From: Butyrivibrio sp. CAG:318
GTDB taxonomy: Bacteria > Bacillota > Clostridia > Lachnospirales > Lachnospiraceae
Direction: 5' to 3'
DNA: 54,432 bases
NCBI GenBank assembly: GCA_000431815.1
Contig: FR889242.1
Span: 35,306-89,737 of the forward strand
How positions within the stretch are numbered: the first letter of the stretch is position 1; each line of letters begins with the position of its first letter. The notes beneath the pieces were generated by a model, which did no database searches, was not told the origin of the DNA, and worked only from the letters and a program-made list of their open reading frames with translations. Positions 7,857 to 15,847 of this stretch are shown here, piece by piece. A program made the translations under genes and the position numbers.

Positions 7857-9596
7857 CTATGAAAACTGACTGTTATATAATCTGCTGTAGAAACCACCTT
7901 TGGCAAGCAGTTCCTCATGGTTGCCCTGCTCTATCACATTACCGTCTTTCATAACGAGTATAATATCGGCCGACTGGATTGTGGAAAGCCTGTGCGCAAC
8001 TATAAAACTTGTACGTCCTTTCATCATCTTCGCAAATGCTTCCTGAATCTTCATTTCGGTTCTGGTATCTATTGATGATGTTGCTTCGTCAAGTATGAGC
8101 ATCGGAGGCAGACATAACATTACTCTGGCAATACAGAGGAGCTGTTTCTGTCCTTGTGAAAGATTTCCGCCGTCCTCGCCTATAACTGTATCGTAACCAT
8201 CCGGCAGTCTCTTTATGAAACTGTGGGCATGTGCAGCCTTAGCCGCCGCTATGATTTCTTCATCCGTGGCATCAGGTCTGCCCGTTACTATGTTCTCTTT
8301 GATGGTGCCTGATTTAAGCCAGGTTTCCTGAAGAACCATGCCGTAATTACTCCTGAGACTCTTTCTGGTGACGTCCCGGATATCCTTACCTTCAACCTTA
8401 ATTGATCCACTGTCAACATCATAAAAGCGCATTAAAAGGTTGATCATTGTTGTCTTACCGCATCCCGTAGGGCCTACGATTGCCACGCGTTCACCCGGCT
8501 TAACATCAAGATTAAAATCCTTGATAAGTTCTTTCTCTTTATCATAAGAAAAAGCTACATGCTCGAGCCGGATATGGCCTTCTCCTTCATTGACAACAAG
8601 CACGTCGTCTGCATCAGGACTTAATGGTTCTTCCTCAATAAGATCAAGCACTCTGTCTGCACATGCAAGTGCATTCTGAAGTTCCGTCACAACGCCGGAA
8701 ATCTCGTTAAACGGCTTGGTGTACTGGTTCGCATAACTTAAGAACATTGACAGGCGTCCTACCGTAAATGCAAGCGGATTCTTAACAACCGATACCGCAC
8801 CGCTCAATGCAACAAGCGCATATACGACATTATTGACAAATCTTGTGGCAGGATTGGTAATTGACGAGAAAAACGTCGCCTTAAGTGACCATTTCTGTAA
8901 CCTTAAATTAATATCATCAAATTTCTCAAGTGCCTCGTCTTCATGGCCGTATGCCTGTACGACCTTCTCATTGCCTATCATCTCATCGATAAATCCGGTC
9001 TGCTCGCCCCTTGTCTCCGACTGCAGGCTGAACATTCTGTAAGTTTTCTTTGCAACAAAAGAAGCCACGAAAAATGATAAAGGAGTAACAAGGACAACAA
9101 CAAGTGTTATTTTCCAGTTAATCATTATCATGAATACCAATGTTCCGAGTATTGTCATTACACCGGTAAAAAACTGTGTAAATCCCATAAGCAGTCCGTC
9201 TGCAAACTGGTCAACATCCGCTATGACTTTGCTGACAATTTCTCCGGTAGGATGGGAATCGGCATATCTGACCGGAAGCCTCTGTAATTTATTGAACGCG
9301 TCCTTTCTTATGTCATGCACTATTGAATATGTTATTTTATTATTGCATATATTCATTATCCATTGGAATAAAGCTACAACGCCCATTGTTATAAGAATCG
9401 TGATGATTATCTTCATAACCGCCGCGAAATCGACATTGCCTTCACCTATTATATTATCAATCGCATTACCCTGTAGAATCGGAATATACAACTGACCCGC
9501 CACTGTTACCAATGCCATTCCCAATGATAATATAAGAAAAATTCTGTATTTGCCGAGGTATCTGAGAACTCTTTTGATCGTTGATTTCTTCTTCAT
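7857..9596 (-). CDS. ABC exporter half-transporter, catalytically complete subunit
   Basis: A 579-residue exporter with a six-helix membrane domain (about 1-320) fused to an ATPase domain. Walker A GPTGCGKTT is near residue 375, the signature is LSQGQKQ near 479, and Walker B is MLILDEATSS with the catalytic Glu, followed by an intact H-loop (VAHRL). It overlaps the upstream partner by one base (TAATG). The LSQGQ plus complete Walker B pattern matches the TM288-like half of heterodimeric exporters such as TM287/288, LmrCD and BmrCD. The likely substrates are drugs or lipids, but they cannot be told from sequence. Confidence 0.93.
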   Translation of the reverse strand: MKKKSTIKRVLRYLGKYRIFLILSLGMALVTVAGQLYIPILQGNAIDNIIGEGNVDFAAVMKIIITILITMGVVALFQWIMNICNNKITYSIVHDIRKDAFNKLQRLPVRYADSHPTGEIVSKVIADVDQFADGLLMGFTQFFTGVMTILGTLVFMIMINWKITLVVVLVTPLSFFVASFVAKKTYRMFSLQSETRGEQTGFIDEMIGNEKVVQAYGHEDEALEKFDDINLRLQKWSLKATFFSSITNPATRFVNNVVYALVALSGAVSVVKNPLAFTVGRLSMFLSYANQYTKPFNEISGVVTELQNALACADRVLDLIEEEPLSPDADDVLVVNEGEGHIRLEHVAFSYDKEKELIKDFNLDVKPGERVAIVGPTGCGKTTMINLLMRFYDVDSGSIKVEGKDIRDVTRKSLRSNYGMVLQETWLKSGTIKENIVTGRPDATDEEIIAAAKAAHAHSFIKRLPDGYDTVIGEDGGNLSQGQKQLLCIARVMLCLPPMLILDEATSSIDTRTEMKIQEAFAKMMKGRTSFIVAHRLSTIQSADIILVMKDGNVIEQGNHEELLAKGGFYSRLYNSQFS

Positions 9597-11341
9597 TATC
9601 TCGCACCTCCTGCCGCCTTATTACTGTCCGTATTATATATTTCCCTGTATACCGCGCAGTTTTCTAACAATTCGTCATGCGTTCCGATTCCAGCCACAGC
9701 ACCGTCTTCAAGAACTATTATCCTGTCTGCACTGCGAAGAGATGCCGTTCTCTGCGACACAATAAATGTCGTAAGCTTTCCGCCGCCTTCCTCACCTATT
9801 TTCCTGATAGAGGCCCTGAGCGCAGCATCGGTAGCATAATCAAGAGCAGAAGCACTGTCATCAAGAATGAGAATTGACGGCTTTCTGACAAGGGCTCTTG
9901 CTATGGTAAGACGCTGTTTCTGACCTCCTGACAGGTTACGTCCTCCCTGTGCTATCATATAATCCAGTCTGCCATCCTTACTGCTTACAAATTCTTCAGC
10001 CTGCGCATTCTTAATGGCTTCATTAATCTCATCATCGGATGCATTCTGTTTGCCCCATTTCATGTTATCTCTTATCGTTCCGTTAAAAAGAACGGCTTTC
10101 TGCATAACTATGCCAACTTTGTTACGGAGGTCTTCCTTGGTATAATCCTTAACGTTAACACCATCCACAAGTACCTCGCCTTTCGTGGCATCATAAAATC
10201 TAGGTATCATATTAACCAATGTAGACTTTCCTGAACCGGTACCTCCGATTATGCCGATTGTTTCACCATGTTTGACTTTAATATCAACGTTACTGAGTGA
10301 TTCGGCACCGGCATTTCTGTATGCGATAGAAACATTGTTAAATTCAACAGCATATCCGTCATCCCTTGATCCAGCAGATACCTCCGGGAATTCCATGCCC
10401 GCTTTAATCTCAAATACCTCCTGAATACGGTTGGCACATGCAACTGCCTTGGTAACCTGGATGATAAGATTGGCGAGCTTAATCAGCTCCACAAGTATCT
10501 GTGACATATAATTAACAAGTGCCACAACCTGTCCCTGTGTAAGTATTCCGGTATCTACCTTAACCGCACCTGTGTAAAGAAGTATAACTGTTGCTACATT
10601 TATCACGACAAATGTAACGGGATTCATAAGTGCTGAGATTTTGCCGGCAAAAAGCTGCACACCTCTTAAAGATGTATTGCCCCGGTTGAAACTTTCTATC
10701 TCATCATCTTCACGGTTAAATGCACGTATTACTCTGGTTCCTGTCAGGTTCTCCCTTGTTATCTTAAGAATATTGTCAAGACCGGACTGGACTTTCCTAT
10801 AAAGTGGTATTGATGCAAGCATGATTCCGAATACAATTACCGCCAGCACCGGAATCGCCACACAGAATATCAATGCGCATTTCACATCAATCGTAAATGC
10901 CATTATCATTGCGCCGAACACGATAAACGGCGAACGCAGGAAAAGTCTTATTACCATATTAACACATGACTGCACTGCATTGACATCACTTGTCATACGG
11001 TTTATAAGTCTGGCCGTACCTATTTCATCAATCTCCGAAAACGATAATGTCTGGATATGTTCAAAAAGGGAATGTCTCAGTTCCGTTGCGAAACCTGTTG
11101 CCGCTTTCGCCGCAAAATACTGCGCCGTCAATGAACTTGCCAGTCCCACAAGTCCCAGTCCGATCATAATAAGGGCCCTTGTCGCAATATATCCTATATC
11201 GCCATCCTTGATTCCGATGTCGATGATCTGGGCAACGACAAGCGGAATTATAAGTTCAAAAGATGCTTCAAGCAATTTGAAAAACGGCCCTATTATTGTT
11301 TCTTTTAGGTAATTCTTAAGATATCTGAGTAACTTTTTCAT
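9596..11341 (-). CDS. ABC exporter half-transporter, degenerate ATPase subunit
   Basis: A 581-residue partner of the next gene, with the same layout: six membrane helices (about 1-320) and an ATPase domain with Walker A GGTGSGKST and signature LSGGQKQRLTIARAL. The catalytic Glu of Walker B is replaced by Asp (ILILDDSASALD) and the switch His is Gln (VSQRTAS). This gives one degenerate nucleotide site, the hallmark of asymmetric heterodimeric exporters. The start at 11341 has only a weak GGGAAA site and lies 1 base after the upstream kinase-like stop, so it is probably translationally coupled. Confidence 0.93.
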   Translation of the reverse strand: MKKLLRYLKNYLKETIIGPFFKLLEASFELIIPLVVAQIIDIGIKDGDIGYIATRALIMIGLGLVGLASSLTAQYFAAKAATGFATELRHSLFEHIQTLSFSEIDEIGTARLINRMTSDVNAVQSCVNMVIRLFLRSPFIVFGAMIMAFTIDVKCALIFCVAIPVLAVIVFGIMLASIPLYRKVQSGLDNILKITRENLTGTRVIRAFNREDDEIESFNRGNTSLRGVQLFAGKISALMNPVTFVVINVATVILLYTGAVKVDTGILTQGQVVALVNYMSQILVELIKLANLIIQVTKAVACANRIQEVFEIKAGMEFPEVSAGSRDDGYAVEFNNVSIAYRNAGAESLSNVDIKVKHGETIGIIGGTGSGKSTLVNMIPRFYDATKGEVLVDGVNVKDYTKEDLRNKVGIVMQKAVLFNGTIRDNMKWGKQNASDDEINEAIKNAQAEEFVSSKDGRLDYMIAQGGRNLSGGQKQRLTIARALVRKPSILILDDSASALDYATDAALRASIRKIGEEGGGKLTTFIVSQRTASLRSADRIIVLEDGAVAGIGTHDELLENCAVYREIYNTDSNKAAGGAR

Positions 11342-11342
11342 G

Positions 11343-11981
11343 TTATTTTCCCGTCTGTTCTGTCTTAAATCTTGTATTGATATAACCCATTATTATGTCC
11401 ACGCACTGCTCATAGGTAAAAAGTCCCGTATTCAGGCACAAATCATAATTATACGGACTTTCCCATTCCCTGCCGGTGTGGTATTTGTAAAAGCCGCGGC
11501 GGTATTTATCCGTCTTAATGATATTCTGCTTAGCCTTAGCCTTATCTATTCCGTTACGCGCTGCTTCCCTGTCAATGCATACATCCATCGGTGCATATAT
11601 AAAAACAGACACAAGATTCGGATTATCCTTAAGTACAAAATCCGCCGCGCGTCCCACGCAGATGTATGACTCATTCAGGGCCAGTTCCTTAAGTACCTTC
11701 GCCTGATAATTAAAGAGATTCTCATTGGACGTGAAATCATCACTGTCAGGTCCTATCAGCTCACCGTTATATACTTTCTTAGATACTTTATAAAGAAGAC
11801 TCTGCTTCATATGCTCATCGGCTCTTGCAAAAAGTTCCTCGTTAATTCCGCTTTCATCTGATGCAAGTCTTAAAAGATTCCTGTCGATAACATCTATACC
11901 CAGTCTCTTTCCGAGAAGCCTGCTTATGCTGGTCGCACCGCTTCCGCATGTTCTTGTAATAGCAATAACCATATTATCCAT
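11343..11981 (-). CDS. cytidylate kinase-like family protein
   Basis: 212 residues. The N-terminal P-loop region (VIAITRTCGSGATSISRLLG, 5-24) and the later VGRAADFVL and CIDREAARNGID stretches are typical of the AAA_26/Cytidylate_kin2 family. This family is annotated from fold similarity to CMP kinase; its real substrate is generally unknown. ATG 11981 is chosen over the longer open frame because GGGAGG lies 8 bases upstream and the longer form would run through the promoter. It is first in a probable operon with the two ABC genes and aroB. Confidence 0.88.
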   Translation of the reverse strand: MDNMVIAITRTCGSGATSISRLLGKRLGIDVIDRNLLRLASDESGINEELFARADEHMKQSLLYKVSKKVYNGELIGPDSDDFTSNENLFNYQAKVLKELALNESYICVGRAADFVLKDNPNLVSVFIYAPMDVCIDREAARNGIDKAKAKQNIIKTDKYRRGFYKYHTGREWESPYNYDLCLNTGLFTYEQCVDIIMGYINTRFKTEQTGK

Positions 11982-12018
11982 AGTATGTACCTCCCAATGA
12001 TATGTTATTTGTGTAAAA

Positions 12019-12047
12019 AGTATACCATATATATGGTAAAAAGTCAG
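12019..12047 (-). promoter_or_regulatory. sigma-A promoter of the kinase-ABC-ABC-aroB operon
   Basis: Minus strand CTGACT (12047-12042), 17-base spacer, TATACT (12024-12019). A 16-bp perfect palindrome fills the spacer. Confidence 0.75.
12023..12038. promoter_or_regulatory. 16-bp perfect palindrome inside a promoter, candidate operator
   Basis: TACCATATATATGGTA is its own reverse complement. It covers the spacer and touches the -10 box of the minus-strand promoter, a place where a bound repressor or MerR-like activator would control the ABC exporter operon. No regulator gene was linked to it. Confidence 0.5.
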
Positions 12048-12049
12048 CA

Positions 12050-12078
12050 TTGACTTTTTTCTTATGCAAGTATACAAT
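12050..12078 (+). promoter_or_regulatory. sigma-A promoter of the TPP-riboswitch transcript
   Basis: TTGACT (12050-12055), 17-base spacer, TACAAT (12073-12078). The start point would be near 12085, immediately before the riboswitch aptamer. Confidence 0.85.
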
Positions 12079-12087
12079 ACAGTTTGC

Positions 12088-12190
12088 TAGGGGCGCTGGA
12101 TGAGTCCGGCTGAGAGGAAACCACTCTAATGTTTCGACCCTTGGGACAACTGTCCCATACCTGATCCGGGTAATGCCGGCGTAGGGATGT
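12088..12190 (+). promoter_or_regulatory. TPP riboswitch (thi-box)
   Basis: Contains the conserved aptamer parts: GGGGCGC near 12090, CTGAGAGGAAA (12110-12120), GACCCTT (12136-12142), and CTGATCCGGGTAATGCCGG then CGTAGGGA (12161-12187). The order and spacing are those of the TPP aptamer. It is followed by a terminator at 12252, so thiamine pyrophosphate should turn the downstream transporter operon off. Confidence 0.97.
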
Positions 12191-12251
12191 ATATCATATA
12201 ATACAGACTATGTGTTTTATACCGCATGGCTTACAGTTATACAACCTTACC

Positions 12252-12276
12252 ACCTCGGATTTCCGAGGTATTTTTA
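12252..12276 (+). terminator. TPP riboswitch expression-platform terminator
   Basis: ACCTCGG (12252-12258), loop ATTT, CCGAGGT (12263-12269), then ATTTTTATT. It ends about 20 bases before the ribosome site of the first gene. Confidence 0.88.
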
Positions 12277-12298
12277 TTATATACAGGAGGAAGATATC

Positions 12299-12598
12299 AT
12301 GAACGCAAATGTAGCAATCCAGGTTCTGCCTAACGTTACGGACGACGCCGAGGTAGTAAGAATCGTAGACGAAGTTCTTGATTACATCAAAGCTTCGGGT
12401 TACAAATATTATGTAGGACCGTCAGAGACATCCATTGAAGGCGATTACGAAGGCCTTATGGAAATCGTCAAGCAGTGTCAGTACATTGCCGTTAAGGCAG
12501 GATGTGATAAGGTTTACACCTATGTTAAGATTACATATGCACCTGAGGAGAAGATTTTGACAATCGATGAAAAAGTCACAAAACACCATCAGAACTAA
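12299..12598 (+). CDS. thiamine-binding protein, MTH1187/YkoF-type (DUF77)
   Basis: A 99-residue cytoplasmic protein of the MTH1187/YkoF thiamine-binding superfamily: NANVAIQVLPNV start, IKASGYKYYVGPSETSIEGDYEGLMEIV core, and KVYTYVKITY strand. The family binds thiamine or its pyrimidine moiety. ATG 12299 is preceded by CAGGAGGAAG; the longer open frame from 12212 crosses the riboswitch terminator and is rejected. It is first in the TPP-controlled operon. Its end overlaps the permease gene by 32 bases. Confidence 0.92.
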   Translation: MNANVAIQVLPNVTDDAEVVRIVDEVLDYIKASGYKYYVGPSETSIEGDYEGLMEIVKQCQYIAVKAGCDKVYTYVKITYAPEEKILTIDEKVTKHHQN

Positions 12599-13394
12599 TA
12601 CAACTGCATATAAAACACTGCATTTCATAACCGGCAAAATTATCCCGCCGGTTATCGCAATAGCCGTATTTATCACATTCTGGCAGTATCTGTCCGGTTC
12701 TGAGCTTATGCCGTCTTTCATGATGCCGTCACCCGCCAAGGTCATAAAGGCATTTATTAATGACTGGCCGGTCCTTTTAGAGCATGCCGCGACAACACTC
12801 CGCGAAGCTTTCATAGGTCTTAGCATCGGAATTGTATTAAGCTTTATTGTTTCGATATTAATGGATGCGTGCAGGCCGCTTTACAACGCACTGTACCCGG
12901 TAATAGTGGTCACACAGACAATTCCTTCCATTGCCATTGCACCGCTTTTAACGCTTTGGCTCGGATATGGCATCACACCCAAGATAGTGCTGGTTGTCAT
13001 CACAACTTTTTTTCCTATCGCGGTGGGACTTCTGGATGGTTTCAAAGCTGCTGACCCTGATGCGCTTAAGCTTCTCAAATCGATGGGCGCCGGTCCCGTA
13101 AAGCGTTTTATTCACATTAAACTGCCTTACTCACTGGGATATTTTTTCTCCGGACTTAAGATATCGGTTGCATATTCAATCGTAGGCGCCGTTATTTCGG
13201 AATGGCTCGGAGGCTCCTCGGGACTTGGTGTTTTCATGACCAGAGTGCGCAAATCATTCGCTTATGACAGAATGTTTTCGGTTATTATTTTCATATCGGG
13301 CATAAGCCTTCTGCTTATGCTTGCGGTTATTATTATTAAATGGCTTGTAATGCCATGGGAAAGGAGAAGTAAATCAGTCACCGGGAATAAGTGA
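12567..13394 (+). CDS. ABC transporter permease for thiamine precursor (ThiX-like)
   Basis: A 275-residue inner-membrane permease of the SsuC/TauC/ThiX type with about six helices. The cytoplasmic EAA loop reads GFKAADPDALKLLKSMGAGPVKRF..IKLP, which docks the ATPase. The ATG at 12567 lies within the preceding gene, with GAGGAG about 16 bases upstream, so coupled translation is likely. Position between a TPP riboswitch and a THI5-like binding protein indicates uptake of the pyrimidine precursor HMP or formyl-aminopyrimidine rather than sulfonate. Confidence 0.92.
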   Translation: MKKSQNTIRTNTTAYKTLHFITGKIIPPVIAIAVFITFWQYLSGSELMPSFMMPSPAKVIKAFINDWPVLLEHAATTLREAFIGLSIGIVLSFIVSILMDACRPLYNALYPVIVVTQTIPSIAIAPLLTLWLGYGITPKIVLVVITTFFPIAVGLLDGFKAADPDALKLLKSMGAGPVKRFIHIKLPYSLGYFFSGLKISVAYSIVGAVISEWLGGSSGLGVFMTRVRKSFAYDRMFSVIIFISGISLLLMLAVIIIKWLVMPWERRSKSVTGNK

Positions 13395-13413
13395 CTATTT
13401 ACTATATGATATT

Positions 13414-14436
13414 ATGAAAAAAACAAGAACACTTGCACTTGTGATGGCCGCCACGCTCGGTCTTATGGCCGTAACCGGCTGTTCCAAAGCATCTTCGGAC
13501 AAAACATCCGGTGATGACAATAAAGAACTTACCAAAGTAACTTTTATGCTTGACTGGTCACCTAATACCAACCACACAGGTCTTTATGTAGCCAGGGAAA
13601 AAGGCTATTTTAAGGATGCCGGAATTGACGTGGAAATAGTGGAATGTGCCGAAGCCGGAGCTGAAGCTTCCGTTGCGGACGGTAAAGCTGATTTCGGTGT
13701 AAGCTTCCAGGATTATCTCGTTCCGGCTTTCTCAGCTGACGAAAGTTCAAGACTTCCTGTCACTGCCGTAGCTGCAATTATCCAGCATAACACATCCGGA
13801 ATCATCTCCCTTAAAGACAGCGGCATCACTTCTCCAAAGGGAATGGAAGGACATTCCTATGCGACATGGGATATGCCTATTGAACAGGCTATCATCAAGA
13901 AAGTCGTAACTGATGATGGCGGTGATTACAGCAAAATCAACCTCATTTCAACATCGGTTGAAGACATCAAAGCTGCATTAAGCAGTAACATTGATTCCGT
14001 ATGGATTTACTATGCATGGGACGGAATTGCATGTGAGCTTCAGGGCCTTGACACCAATTTCTTCTATTTCAAGGATTATTCACCTGAACTCGATGATTAC
14101 AGTCCTGTAATCATTGCCAACAATAATTTCCTTAAGAACAATTCTGAAGTTGCGAAGAAATTCATGGCCGCATTATCAAAAGGATATGATTATGCAATAG
14201 AGAACCCTGATGATGCTGCACAGATTCTTGTTGATGCCAATGAAGGTCTTGACATCGAACTTTGCAAAAAGAGTCAGAACTGGCTTGCTTCACAGTATAA
14301 GGCAGATGCTGACAAATGGGGCGTCATCGACCAGAAAAGATGGGATGCTTTCTATGGCTGGGTATATGACAACGGTCTTTGCGAAATTGACATTCCGGAC
14401 GGTTTCGGTTTCTCAAACGATTACCTCCCGGAATAA
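13414..14436 (+). CDS. THI5/NMT1-like substrate-binding lipoprotein (ThiY-like)
   Basis: 340 residues. The signal peptide ends in the lipobox LMAVTGC with Cys23 as the lipidation site. The mature part starts TKVTFMLDWSPNTNHTGLYVAREKGYF, the signature of THI5/NMT1 pyrimidine-precursor binding proteins (ThiY binds N-formyl-4-amino-5-aminomethyl-2-methylpyrimidine in Bacillus). It is the extracytoplasmic capture component for the flanking permease and ATPase. The ribosome site is weak (ATATGATATT). A hairpin between this gene and the ATPase may stabilise its mRNA. Confidence 0.95.
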   Translation: MKKTRTLALVMAATLGLMAVTGCSKASSDKTSGDDNKELTKVTFMLDWSPNTNHTGLYVAREKGYFKDAGIDVEIVECAEAGAEASVADGKADFGVSFQDYLVPAFSADESSRLPVTAVAAIIQHNTSGIISLKDSGITSPKGMEGHSYATWDMPIEQAIIKKVVTDDGGDYSKINLISTSVEDIKAALSSNIDSVWIYYAWDGIACELQGLDTNFFYFKDYSPELDDYSPVIIANNNFLKNNSEVAKKFMAALSKGYDYAIENPDDAAQILVDANEGLDIELCKKSQNWLASQYKADADKWGVIDQKRWDAFYGWVYDNGLCEIDIPDGFGFSNDYLPE

Positions 14437-14441
14437 ATTCT

Positions 14442-14466
14442 GTCAACAGCCACCATGGCTATTGAC
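14442..14466 (+). other. intercistronic stem-loop between binding protein and ATPase genes
   Basis: GTCAA and TTGAC, then AGCCA and TGGCT around a CCA loop, with one mismatch between the two helices. There is no U-tract, so it is not a terminator. Stem-loops here often raise binding-protein mRNA over the other transporter genes. Confidence 0.5.
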
Positions 14467-14480
14467 GTCAGGAGTTAAAA

Positions 14481-15227
14481 ATGGCATTATTAAAAACAGA
14501 GAATATTTCTGTCAGTTATGACGGTACGAAAATAATCGAAGATATCAATATTGAACTTAATGACGGCGAGCTTGTGTGCCTGCTCGGTGTCAGCGGAAGC
14601 GGCAAATCCACACTTTTTAATGTTATATCAGGGCTTCTTACTCCCGATAGCGGACATGTTCTTTTTAAGGGTGAGGATATTACCGGCAGATCCGGTATGT
14701 TCAGCTATATGCTGCAGAAAGATTTACTTCTTCCATACAAGACAATAATTGATAATGTTATTCTTCCTCTCACTCTTAAAGGAATCAGTAAGAAAGACGC
14801 CAGGAAACGTGTTCTTCCGTATTTTGAGGAATTCGGCATATCAGGATGTGAGCGCAAATATCCCAACCAGCTGTCGGGCGGTATGCGGCAACGCGCAGCA
14901 CTTCTGAGGACTTATATGTTCTCTGACGAGGTTGCATTGCTTGATGAACCCTTTTCCGCTCTCGATACGATTACCAAGGGCAATATGCATACATGGTATA
15001 TCAATATCATGAAACAGATCAGGCTCTCGACGCTTTTTATCACACATGATATCGACGAGGCAATTCTTCTCTCCGACAGAATTTATATTCTGGGCGGCAG
15101 ACCCGGTCATATAACCGACGAGATAAGGATTGCACCGGATGATGTAAGGCACACCGATTTACTTCTGTCAGAACATTTTCTCGAATATAAGAAGCGAATT
15201 ATCAAAGCCATTGGAGATACCTGTTAA
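14481..15227 (+). CDS. ABC transporter ATPase for thiamine precursor (ThiZ-like)
   Basis: A 248-residue ATPase. Walker A is LGVSGSGKST (about 32-41), the Q-loop YMLQKDLLLPYKT, the signature LSGGMRQRAALLRT, Walker B VALLDEPFSALD, and the H-loop FITHDIDEA. A CAGGAG site precedes ATG 14481. It energises the ThiX-like permease. The stop codon TAA overlaps the start of the phosphopantetheinyl transferase gene as TAATG. Confidence 0.94.
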   Translation: MALLKTENISVSYDGTKIIEDINIELNDGELVCLLGVSGSGKSTLFNVISGLLTPDSGHVLFKGEDITGRSGMFSYMLQKDLLLPYKTIIDNVILPLTLKGISKKDARKRVLPYFEEFGISGCERKYPNQLSGGMRQRAALLRTYMFSDEVALLDEPFSALDTITKGNMHTWYINIMKQIRLSTLFITHDIDEAILLSDRIYILGGRPGHITDEIRIAPDDVRHTDLLLSEHFLEYKKRIIKAIGDTC

Positions 15228-15847
15228 TGATTTACCTTTTTACAGAATATAACCGAATTACAGATGAGGATCTAAACGTTCTTCTAGAGAAACTCCCGGA
15301 AAAACGCCACAAGAAAGCTCTCAGGATGCGCCGTATGGACGGACGTACATCCTGCGTAATCGGTTATCTTCTGTTTCTTTATGGTTTCAGAAATATATAT
15401 AAACAAAACGGTCTCCCGGATTTCTCTACAGAGAAAAACGGAAAACCGTATCTTAATGAATACCCTGAAATATATTTTAATATAAGTCACTGTGCCGGAG
15501 CCGCAGTATGTATATTCGGCAATACTCCTGTCGGTATCGACATACAGGATATACGTGAACGCAATTCCCGTTCCGTTACCCGCGTATGTTCATCCGAAGA
15601 GATACGTCATATCGAAGATTCCGCAGAACCGGACCTTGAATTCTGCCGTATCTGGTCAGTCAAGGAAAGTCTTTCAAAATTAAGTGGCAAGGGTATTTTC
15701 CGTGATATAAGAAATCTTTCTCCACACGGTGAAAACATAAGCACCGTATTCATAGAGCCTGACAAATACATGACAAGCGCTTCATACGATGCTCACGCTG
15801 ATTTCTCGATTCACAGACTTACTTTGTCTAATCTTCTCGAGCTTTAA
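15227..15847 (+). CDS. 4'-phosphopantetheinyl transferase, Sfp-like
   Basis: A 206-residue enzyme that moves phosphopantetheine from CoA to a conserved Ser of carrier proteins. The family motifs are FNISHC, VGIDIQDI (Mg-binding Asp) and the WSVKESLSKLSGKG helix with the catalytic Glu/Lys pair. It overlaps the ATPase stop by one base, so it belongs to the TPP-controlled operon, although nothing in thiamine uptake needs it. The one non-fatty-acid carrier seen in the window is the DltC-like protein at 47496-47726, a plausible client. Its end overlaps the convergent MATE gene by 20 bases. Confidence 0.93.
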   Translation: MIYLFTEYNRITDEDLNVLLEKLPEKRHKKALRMRRMDGRTSCVIGYLLFLYGFRNIYKQNGLPDFSTEKNGKPYLNEYPEIYFNISHCAGAAVCIFGNTPVGIDIQDIRERNSRSVTRVCSSEEIRHIEDSAEPDLEFCRIWSVKESLSKLSGKGIFRDIRNLSPHGENISTVFIEPDKYMTSASYDAHADFSIHRLTLSNLLEL

